Assembly (NCBI RefSeq): GCF_024171785.1
Contig: NZ_JAMTCK010000014.1
Span: forward strand, 124,001 to 188,000
Reading direction: 5' to 3'
DNA: 64,000 nt
From: Goodfellowiella coeruleoviolacea
GTDB taxonomy: Bacteria; Actinomycetota; Actinomycetes; Mycobacteriales; Pseudonocardiaceae
Shown here: positions 48,320-55,082 of the stretch, piece by piece
How positions within the stretch are numbered: position 1 is the first letter of the stretch
Layout of the letters: every line of letters starts with the position of its first letter
Program-made: the position numbers and the translations under genes
Notes under the pieces: generated by a model
Told to the model about the DNA's origin: nothing
Database searches by the model: none
Seen by the model: only the letters and a program-made list of their open reading frames with translations

Positions 48320-48345
48320 CCAACGACCGAAAGGCACTGTCGTGA
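48316..48345 (+). CDS. Micro-ORF of 9 codons overlapping the ACP start
   Basis: GTG at 48316 overlaps the previous micro-ORF stop and encodes MTNDRKALS, with a TGA that overlaps the GTG of the ACP gene. The first four residues match the start of FkbK (MTND) and the last four match its end (KALS). It is likely a relic of junction duplication that still couples translation. Confidence 0.35.
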   Translation: MTNDRKALS

Positions 48346-48635
48346 CCATTGAACAGACGGCGGCCTCGGCGGTGACCGCCGAGACGGTCGCCAGCACCGT
48401 GCTGGGCTTCCTGGTGGAGCGCACCAGGACGACCCCCGAGGTGGACCAGGACCTGTTCGCCTCCGGCGTGGTCTCCTCGATGTTCGCCATGGAGCTGATC
48501 GTCCACCTGGAGAAGTCGTTCGGCGTGAGCATCGTCGGCGGCGACCTGAAGCTGGACAACTTCCGCTCGGTGCGGTCGATGACCGCGCTGGTCCTGCGGC
48601 TGCGCGGCGACTCGGCCCCGGCCGCCGATGGCTGA
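48342..48635 (+). CDS. fkbJ: FkbJ-like acyl carrier protein for methoxymalonyl-ACP
   Basis: This 97-residue discrete ACP carries the glyceryl, hydroxymalonyl and methoxymalonyl groups during extender assembly. The phosphopantetheine Ser lies in GVVSSMFAMEL (about residues 42-52), the form typical of FkbJ proteins rather than the LGFDS of the modular PKS ACPs. The GTG start at 48342 overlaps the preceding micro-ORF stop, and no independent strong ribosome site is seen, so translation is probably coupled. The 3' end overlaps fkbI by eight bases. The loaded ACP must be recognised by an AT in the PKS; the module 2 and module 6 ATs are the candidates. Confidence 0.92.
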   Translation: MTIEQTAASAVTAETVASTVLGFLVERTRTTPEVDQDLFASGVVSSMFAMELIVHLEKSFGVSIVGGDLKLDNFRSVRSMTALVLRLRGDSAPAADG

Positions 48636-49737
48636 CCCGCTCGCCGGGCAGCGCGACCTGGTCAGCGCGCTGGTCGGCGACCAGGCCGACAAGTGGGACC
48701 TGGCCGGTGAGCTGCCCGAGGAGCTGCTGCGCCAGCTCGGTGCCGCCGGCCTGCTCTGCGCGCAGGTGCCCGCGGCGCACGGCGGGCTCGGCGCGAGCAG
48801 CGCGGCCAACGGTGAGTTCACCGCGCACGTGGGCAGCCTGTGCAGCTCGCTGCGCAGCGTGATGACCTCGCAGGGGATGGCCGCCTGGACGATCCAGCGG
48901 CTGGGCGACGCCGACCAGCAGCGCGCCTGGCTGCCCCGGTTGACCAGCGGGCAGCTGGCGGCGGTCGGGTTCAGCGAGCCGGCCGCCGGCAGCGACCTGT
49001 CCGCGATGGACACCCGGATCAGCCTGGAGGGCGACACCGTCGTGGTGTCCGGCCAGAAGGTGTGGGTGACCGCCGCGCACTACGCCGACCTGCTGGTGGT
49101 CTTCGGCCGGTGCGGGGACGGCGGTGCCGCCGTGGTGGTGCCGGCCACCGCGCCCGGGGTGCTGGTGGAGCGGGTGGCCGACCCGATGGGCTGCCGTGCC
49201 GCCGGCCACGCCAACGTGCGGCTGGACGCGGTGCGGCTGCCAGCCACCCACCTGCTCGGCGGGGTGGGCCAGTCGCTGCCGCTGCTGGTCACCGCGGCGC
49301 TCGCCTACGGCCGGTTCTCGGTGGCCTGGGGCTGTGTCGGCATCCTGCGGGCCTGCCTGCGCGCCTCGGCCGAGCACGCCCGCTCCCGCCAGCAGTTCGG
49401 CACACCGCTGGGCCAGCACCAGCTCATCGCCAGGCACCTGGCCGACCTGCTGGTGGCCGAGCAGGTGGCCACCCGCGCCTGCGAGCACGCCAGCCACTGC
49501 TGGGACGCCGGCTCGCCGGACGTGGTGATCGCCACCGTGCTGGCCAAGCACGTCAGCGCCGGGCACGCCGCGCGGGGTGCCGCCTCGGCCGTGCAGGTGC
49601 TGGCCTCGGCCGGCGCGCGGGACGGGCACGTGGTGGCCAGGGCGTACCGGGACGCGAAGCTGATGGAGATCATCGAGGGCAGCAACGAGATCTGCCAGCT
49701 GATCCTGTCCCAGCACGTGTTGACGACCGTCCGGTGA
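48628..49737 (+). CDS. fkbI: FkbI-like acyl-CoA dehydrogenase (methoxymalonyl-ACP pathway)
   Basis: This 369-residue acyl-CoA dehydrogenase fold protein has the FAD-binding GFSEPAAGSD segment (about 113-122), the RQQFGTPLGQHQ block (about 253-264) and the C-terminal EIIEGSNEI motif with the catalytic Glu region (about 349-357). In FkbI-type enzymes it works with FkbK to oxidise the ACP-bound C3 unit to hydroxymalonyl-ACP. The ATG at 48628 overlaps the ACP gene. A 76-base gap separates it from fkbH. Confidence 0.93.
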   Translation: MADPLAGQRDLVSALVGDQADKWDLAGELPEELLRQLGAAGLLCAQVPAAHGGLGASSAANGEFTAHVGSLCSSLRSVMTSQGMAAWTIQRLGDADQQRAWLPRLTSGQLAAVGFSEPAAGSDLSAMDTRISLEGDTVVVSGQKVWVTAAHYADLLVVFGRCGDGGAAVVVPATAPGVLVERVADPMGCRAAGHANVRLDAVRLPATHLLGGVGQSLPLLVTAALAYGRFSVAWGCVGILRACLRASAEHARSRQQFGTPLGQHQLIARHLADLLVAEQVATRACEHASHCWDAGSPDVVIATVLAKHVSAGHAARGAASAVQVLASAGARDGHVVARAYRDAKLMEIIEGSNEICQLILSQHVLTTVR

Positions 49738-49813
49738 TCGCGGCACGCCCGCTCCGGCCGCGGCCAACTGTCCGAACTCGACAGTCCACAAGCGAGCATC
49801 CCGAGGAGGAGCC

Positions 49814-50920
49814 GTGCCCGATCCGACCCCGATGGTGAAGTGCCTGGTCTGGGATCTGGACAACACCCTGTGGCAGGGCACCCTGTTGGAGGACGCCACG
49901 GTCGAGCTGGCCGATGCGGTGCGCGAGGTGGTCAGCACGCTCGACTCGCGGGGCATCCTCCAGTCGATCTCCAGCAAGAACGACCACGACCTGGCCATGG
50001 CCCGGCTGGAACAGCTGGGCATCGCCGAGTACTTCGTGCTGCCCAGGATCAGCTGGGGGCCCAAGTCGGAGGCGGTGCGGGCGATCGCCGACCAGCTCAG
50101 GTTCGCGCACACGGCAATGGCGTTCATCGACGACCAGCCGGCCGAGCGCGCCGAGGTCAGCTTCCACCTGCCCGAGGTGCGCTGCTACTCCGCCGAGCAG
50201 GTGCTCTCCCTGGTGGACCTGCCCGAGTTCAGCCCGGCGACGGTGACCGTGGACTCGCGCCGGCGCCGGCAGATGTACCAGGCCAGTTTCCAGCGCGAGG
50301 CCGAGCAGGCCAGGTTCACCGGTCCGGACGAGGAGTTCCTGCGCTCGCTCAACCTGGAGATGCGCATCGGCCGGGCCGGCGACGAGGAACTGTCCCGGGT
50401 GGAGGAGCTGACCCTGCGCACCAGCCAGATGAACGCGACCGGCGTGCACTACTCGGACGCCGCACTGCGCGGGCTGCTGGCCGATCCCGGCCACGAGGTC
50501 CTGGTGACCACGCTCAGCGACCGGTTCGGCCCGCACGGCGCGGTCGGTGTGCTGCTGCTGGCGGTCCAGCCCGAGGTGTGGCACCTCAAGCTGTTGGCCA
50601 CCTCCTGCCGGGTGGTCTCGTTCGGCGCCGGCGCGGTGCTCCTGAACTGGCTGACCGACCAGGCCAGCCGGGCCGGCGCCCACCTGGTGGCCGACTTCCG
50701 GCGGACCGACCGCAACCGGATGATGGAGGTCGCCTACCGGTTCGCCGGTTACACCGACCAGTCCTGCCCGTGCGTGGCCGCGCTGCCCCCGGCCGAGGCC
50801 GAGGACGTGCAGCGGCTGCACCTGGTGCCGACCGCGCGCCCCGCGCCGACCACCATGCGGCTCGTCGCACCGGACCTGGCCGCGGACCACGCGCTGGCGC
50901 GGCCGGGCCCGGTGCGCTGA
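49814..50920 (+). CDS. fkbH: FkbH-like glyceryl-ACP synthase (HAD-family, C-terminal acyltransferase-like)
   Basis: This 368-residue protein begins the pathway by dephosphorylating 1,3-bisphosphoglycerate and loading the glyceryl group on the ACP. The HAD motif DLDNTLW with Asp14 and Asp16 is visible, followed by the SSKND motif (53-57) and IDDQPAERAEV (about 104-114). The C-terminal half (about 190-368) has the GNAT-like layout seen in FkbH proteins (TSQMNATG). The GTG start has GAGGAGG five bases upstream. It converges with the O-methyltransferase gene, with only three bases between the stops. Confidence 0.94.
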   Translation: MPDPTPMVKCLVWDLDNTLWQGTLLEDATVELADAVREVVSTLDSRGILQSISSKNDHDLAMARLEQLGIAEYFVLPRISWGPKSEAVRAIADQLRFAHTAMAFIDDQPAERAEVSFHLPEVRCYSAEQVLSLVDLPEFSPATVTVDSRRRRQMYQASFQREAEQARFTGPDEEFLRSLNLEMRIGRAGDEELSRVEELTLRTSQMNATGVHYSDAALRGLLADPGHEVLVTTLSDRFGPHGAVGVLLLAVQPEVWHLKLLATSCRVVSFGAGAVLLNWLTDQASRAGAHLVADFRRTDRNRMMEVAYRFAGYTDQSCPCVAALPPAEAEDVQRLHLVPTARPAPTTMRLVAPDLAADHALARPGPVR

Positions 50921-50923
50921 GGC

Positions 50924-51592
50924 TCAGGCCGGCTTCCTGCGCGCGAGCGTGATGCCGTCGGCCACGGCGAGCAGCGATATCTCGACCCGGTCGTCGTCCC
51001 GCAGAAAAGCGTTGAGTTCCCGGATGGCGACCGTGTCGGAATCCTGGGCGGCCGGATCGATCACCCGACCGAAGAAAAGCGTGTTGTCAATGACGACGAG
51101 TCCGCCTGGTTTCACCAGTTCCAGGGCGGACTCGTAGTATTTCCGGTAATTCGCCTTGTCCGCGTCGACGAACACCAGGTCGACACTGTCCGGTCCCTGT
51201 TCCGCGGTGAGCAGCGCCAGGGTCTCGACGGCGTCGCCGATGCGGACGTCAATGCGGTCGGCCACGCCGGCGCGCACCCAGTACGGCCGGCCGATCGCCG
51301 GCCACCTGTCGGTGACGTCGCAGGTCACGAGGTGTCCGTCGGCGGGGAGCGCCCGAGCCATGCACAGCGTGCTGTACCCGGTGAAGGTGCCGATCTCCAG
51401 CACGGACCTGGCCCCGGTGAGACCGACGAGCAGGGCGAGGAACTGGCCTTCCTCCGCCATCACCTGCATGGCGGCGCCCATGGGCAGCTGCGCGGTTTCC
51501 GCACGCAGTTCCCGCAGGATCTCGTCATCCCGGAGTGAAACACCTCGGACGTATTCCAACAGCTGCGGGGAGGAGTCAACCTGATTTGCCAT
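50924..51592 (-). CDS. fkbG: FkbG-like SAM-dependent O-methyltransferase
   Basis: This 222-residue class I methyltransferase belongs to the caffeoyl-CoA/FkbG type. The SAM-binding motif [10 protein letters not shown] is at 65-74, and [14 protein letters not shown] (about 125-138) and VIDNTLFFG (about 150-158) are the family metal- and substrate-site segments. It is expected to methylate hydroxymalonyl-ACP to methoxymalonyl-ACP, which completes the cassette. The ATG at 51592 was chosen because homologues begin near MANQ; an in-frame GTG at 51631 is possible. Upstream ribosome binding is weak. It is convergent with fkbH rather than part of its operon, yet shares a nearly identical upstream element with fkbK. 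Acting on the finished polyketide instead cannot be excluded. Confidence 0.88.
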   Translation of the reverse strand: MANQVDSSPQLLEYVRGVSLRDDEILRELRAETAQLPMGAAMQVMAEEGQFLALLVGLTGARSVLEIGTFTGYSTLCMARALPADGHLVTCDVTDRWPAIGRPYWVRAGVADRIDVRIGDAVETLALLTAEQGPDSVDLVFVDADKANYRKYYESALELVKPGGLVVIDNTLFFGRVIDPAAQDSDTVAIRELNAFLRDDDRVEISLLAVADGITLARRKPA

Positions 51593-51704
51593 ACGCACAC
51601 CATAGAGCCGGAAAAGCAATTCGGCGAGCACGGTCCGGTTAATCGGAGTTCGACCGGAGAACGGCGGGAAACCGGATCGCGTCCGGCCGCCACCGCGTTA
51701 TCGG

Positions 51705-51730
51705 GGTACCCCTGTCGCACTTTGTCAGGT
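51705..51730 (-). promoter_or_regulatory. Conserved ACCTRACAAA element upstream of the O-methyltransferase
   Basis: On the minus strand ACCTGACAAA (51730 to 51721) runs on into GTGC and GACAGGGGTACC, ending at 51705. This is nearly the same block as upstream of fkbK. It lies about 115 bases before the methyltransferase start. Confidence 0.7.
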
Positions 51731-51761
51731 CCGCCGGCCAGCAGCCGCCCAGGCCTCCGCG

Positions 51762-51771
51762 ACCTAACAAA
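51762..51771 (+). promoter_or_regulatory. ACCTAACAAA element upstream of the LuxR-LAL gene
   Basis: This copy has the ten-base core only; the following block (CGATCGGGT) is displaced by about five bases compared with the fkbK site. It lies 329 bases before the regulator start and could mean auto- or cross-regulation. Confidence 0.55.
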
Positions 51772-52099
51772 GCCCGGGCGCGATCGGGTCGAGCCGGCAC
51801 ATCCGGGACGCGTGCGCCGAGCCGTGGTTGAATCGCTGTCGATCATCCCCGGCCGACCCGCCGGCACCCGCTGTCGCCAGCGTCGATGCCGCTCCGGCCA
51901 GCCAGCCGCCGCACCGCGCACCCGTGGGATAGGTAGAGATTTTCCATCTATCGCATATGTCCGTAAGGCCTTCACTAATCCGCTTCGCCCGAGGTAGGTT
52001 CGGTGCCCAACCCACAGATGACCCTCAACCCAATCACTCTGAGTCACTTTCCAGTCGGCGGTGGTCCTCACGGCGAACGGGAACCAGGAAGGGCGAAGC

Positions 52100-55021
52100 A
52101 TGGAGTTGGCGGAACGGCGCCGGGAGCTGGGTGTCCTCAACGGACTGTTTGATCGTGCCAGACAGCACCGGGGACAGATCGCACTGATCACCGGGGGCGT
52201 GGCGTGCGGGAAAACCGCCCTGGTGAACACCTTTGCCGACCACGCGGTCGACTCCGGCGCGGTGCTGCTCACCGCGACCGGTTCCCGCGCCGAGCAGGCC
52301 CTGCCCCTGGGCGTGATGGGCCAGTTGTTCGGCGGCACAACACCACTGGACCAGCTCACCGCGAGAACACCGCCGGCCGGCGTCGGATCCACAGTGGACA
52401 GTGGGTGGGACGTGCTCGCGGTCGACCAGCCGGACGCGGCCGTGCTGGACGCGCTGTGCGCGCACCTGCTGGACCTGGCCAGCCAGCAACCGGTCGTGCT
52501 GGCCATCGACGACGTCCAGTTCGCCGACGCCCAGTCCCAGCAGGCCCTGCTCTACCTGCAACGCCGCATCCGCTCCGCGCGGGTGCTGATGGTCCTCACC
52601 GAGTGGGCCCAGCCCCGGCCCCGCCACCTGCCCTTCCACAGCGAGGTCGCCCGCCTGCCCTACTTCACCCGGCTGCGCCTGGCACCGCTGTCCCGCTCCG
52701 GCGTGGCCGAGGTGCTCGCCCAGCAGCTCGACGTCCCCACCGGCCGCCAACTCGCCCCCGCCTACCACCAGACCAGCGGCGGCAACCCGCTGCTGGTGCA
52801 CGCGCTGATCGAGGACTACCTGGCGGCCGACTGCGCCCGGCCCAGCGGGCTCGGTGCCGAGCCGGTGGTGGGCGACGCGTTCGGCCAGGCCGTGCTGGAC
52901 TGCCTGCACCGGTGGGAACACAGCCTGCGCGAGGTCGCGTGCGGACTCGCCCTGCTCGGCGAACACGCCTGCCCCCGGCTGCTCGGCCGGCTGGCCGACC
53001 TCCCGGCGGACTCGGCCGCCCAGGTGCTCGACGTGCTGACCATGGCCGGCCTGGTGCACAACGGCGGGTTCCGGCACCCGGCCGCCCGCGCCGCCGTGCT
53101 CGACAGCCTCACCCCGACCGACCTCGCCGCGCTGCACGTGCGCGTGGCCGAACTGCTGCACCACGAGGGCGCCTCGGCCACCGCGGTCGCCGGCCACCTG
53201 ATCAGCGCCGACCAGGCCAGCGGCCCGTGGGCCACCGCGGTGCTGTGCGACGCCGCCAGGCAGGCACTGGCCGACGACGACGCGACCCTGGCCGCGGCCT
53301 GCCTGGACCTGGCCCACCGGGTGTGCGGCGACGACCAGGAACGCGCCGCCATCACCGCGCTGCTCGCCCAGGTCGACTGGCGGGCCCGGCCCGGCACCGC
53401 CAACCTGCGCCTGGCCCAGCTGCGCGCGGCCATGCGCGCCGGCCACCTCACCGGCAGCGACGCGATGACGCTGGTCAAGTACCTGCTCTGGCACGACCAC
53501 GCCGGCGAGGCGGCGCAGACGCTGACCACCCTGATCGAGGCGACCGAGTCGGTGTCCCCCCAGGTGCACGCCGAACTGGGGCTGACCTACCACCTGCTCT
53601 CCCACTCCCACCCGCCGCTGTTCCCCCGGCGGGCCAGCGTCCCGGTGCCGCCGGGGCCGATGGAGCTGCTCGCCACCACCGGGGACGCGTGGAGCCGGGC
53701 GGCCGCGGCCCTGGCCACGGTGCTCAGCACCGGGCCGAGCGAGGTCGCCATCAGCGCGGCCGAGCACGTGCTGCAGACCTGCCAGCTGACCGACACCACG
53801 CTGGACGCCCTGGTGTCCGCGCTGCTGGCGCTGGTCTACGCGGACCGGCCGGACCGGGCCGCGCCCTGGTGCGAGGCCCTGCTGGAGGAGAGCGCCGCCC
53901 GGCAGGCCAACACCTGGCAGGCGCTGCTCGGCAACCTGCGCGCCGAGATCGCGTTCCGCCAGGGCGACCTGCTCCTCGCCGCCGAGCACGCCCGCACCGC
54001 GCTGGACCGGATGCCGGCCGAGCAGTGGGGGGCGGGCATTGGCGCGCCGCTGGCCACGCTGCTGCTGGCCACCACCGGCATGGGCGACCACGACGAGGCG
54101 GCCGGACTGCTCAAGCGGAGCGTGCCCGAGGCGATGTTCCAGACGTGGTTCGGCCCGCAGTACCTGTGCGCGCGTGGCCACTACTTCCTGGCCACCGGGC
54201 GGTTGTTCGCCGCGCTCGGCGACTTCCGCAACTGCGGCGCGCTGATGACCGAGTGGGGCATCGACCACCCGGCGATCGCCGCGTGGCGCACTGGCGCCGC
54301 CCAGGCCCACCTGCGGCTGGACCAGCCGGACCAGGCGCGGGAACTGCTCACCGAACAGCTCGCCCTGCCCGGCGCCGGCGTGCGCACCAGGGGCGTCTCG
54401 CTGCGGCTGCTGGCCGCGCTCGACCGGTCCGAGCAGGGCCTGTCCCTGTTCACCGAGGCGTTGGCGCTGCTGCGGGTGCCCGGCGACCGGGTCGAACAGG
54501 CCGCCGCGCTCGTCGACCTCAGCCACGCCCAGCACGGCAGGGGCGAGGTGGACCAGGCGCGGGCCACCGCCGAGCAGGCCATGGACCTGGCCAAGAGCTG
54601 CCACGCCGAGACGCTGTGCCGGCGGCTGCTGGCCCGCGCCGGCGCGCACCACGCCGGCCAGGACGGCGGCGACACCGGCGCGGCCGCCGGCCTGGCCACG
54701 CTCAGCCGCGCCGAGTGGCGGGTGGCCTCGCTGGCCGCCCTCGGCGACACCAACCGGGTGATCAGCCGCAAGCTCGGCATCACGGTCAGCACCGTCGAGC
54801 AGCACCTGACCAGGGTCTACCGCAAGCTCAACGTGCAGAGCCGGGCCGAACTGCCCAGTGGCCTGCCCCTGCAGCGGCGGACGTGGAGCGAGGAACGGGA
54901 GAACGCCAGGGTCGGCGTGCCCTCGGCCCGGCTGTCCGGCCGCGCCGCCCCGGCCGGCGGGTGGGCCCACGGCAGGGTGTTCGGCACCCGGGTGGACGAC
55001 CGCCGCGTGCGGGTCGAGTAG
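52100..55021 (+). CDS. LuxR-family LAL transcriptional activator
   Basis: This 973-residue regulator belongs to the large ATP-binding LuxR group. A Walker A motif GGVACGKT is at 32-39 and a Walker B-like VVLAIDDVQFAD near 132-143, followed by a long helical, TPR-like middle. The C-terminal LuxR helix-turn-helix (LSRAEWRVASLAALG through RVYRKLNVQSRAEL, about 870-920) binds DNA. Such proteins are usual pathway-specific activators of PKS clusters. The ATG at 52100 follows AGGAAGGG. It converges with the SARP gene; the 61 bases between them carry a short tandem repeat. It probably activates the PKS and starter genes together with the SARP; targets are inferred. Confidence 0.93.
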   Translation: MELAERRRELGVLNGLFDRARQHRGQIALITGGVACGKTALVNTFADHAVDSGAVLLTATGSRAEQALPLGVMGQLFGGTTPLDQLTARTPPAGVGSTVDSGWDVLAVDQPDAAVLDALCAHLLDLASQQPVVLAIDDVQFADAQSQQALLYLQRRIRSARVLMVLTEWAQPRPRHLPFHSEVARLPYFTRLRLAPLSRSGVAEVLAQQLDVPTGRQLAPAYHQTSGGNPLLVHALIEDYLAADCARPSGLGAEPVVGDAFGQAVLDCLHRWEHSLREVACGLALLGEHACPRLLGRLADLPADSAAQVLDVLTMAGLVHNGGFRHPAARAAVLDSLTPTDLAALHVRVAELLHHEGASATAVAGHLISADQASGPWATAVLCDAARQALADDDATLAAACLDLAHRVCGDDQERAAITALLAQVDWRARPGTANLRLAQLRAAMRAGHLTGSDAMTLVKYLLWHDHAGEAAQTLTTLIEATESVSPQVHAELGLTYHLLSHSHPPLFPRRASVPVPPGPMELLATTGDAWSRAAAALATVLSTGPSEVAISAAEHVLQTCQLTDTTLDALVSALLALVYADRPDRAAPWCEALLEESAARQANTWQALLGNLRAEIAFRQGDLLLAAEHARTALDRMPAEQWGAGIGAPLATLLLATTGMGDHDEAAGLLKRSVPEAMFQTWFGPQYLCARGHYFLATGRLFAALGDFRNCGALMTEWGIDHPAIAAWRTGAAQAHLRLDQPDQARELLTEQLALPGAGVRTRGVSLRLLAALDRSEQGLSLFTEALALLRVPGDRVEQAAALVDLSHAQHGRGEVDQARATAEQAMDLAKSCHAETLCRRLLARAGAHHAGQDGGDTGAAAGLATLSRAEWRVASLAALGDTNRVISRKLGITVSTVEQHLTRVYRKLNVQSRAELPSGLPLQRRTWSEERENARVGVPSARLSGRAAPAGGWAHGRVFGTRVDDRRVRVE

Positions 55022-55043
55022 CCGCACCGGGCGTGGTCCTGGG

Positions 55044-55079
55044 GTGGCCCGGGCAGCGTGGCCCGGGCAGCGTGGCCCG
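55044..55079. repeat. 14-bp tandem repeat between the two regulator genes
   Basis: GTGGCCCGGGCAGC occurs at 55044-55057 and 55058-55071, with a partial third copy at 55072-55079. It lies in the gap between two convergent genes, where it could fold (GCCCGGGC is self-complementary) and act as a terminator. No further support. Confidence 0.6.
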
Positions 55080-55082
55080 CGC

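Larger units (their letters stand above)
51593..52099. promoter_or_regulatory. Divergent promoter region between fkbG-like and LuxR genes
   Basis: No credible gene is seen in these 507 bases. Two copies of the shared element sit back to back: 51721-51730 pointing at the methyltransferase and 51762-51771 pointing at the regulator. An A/T-rich stretch with CGCATAT lies near 51940-51965, and AGGAAGGG precedes the LuxR start. Confidence 0.65.
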
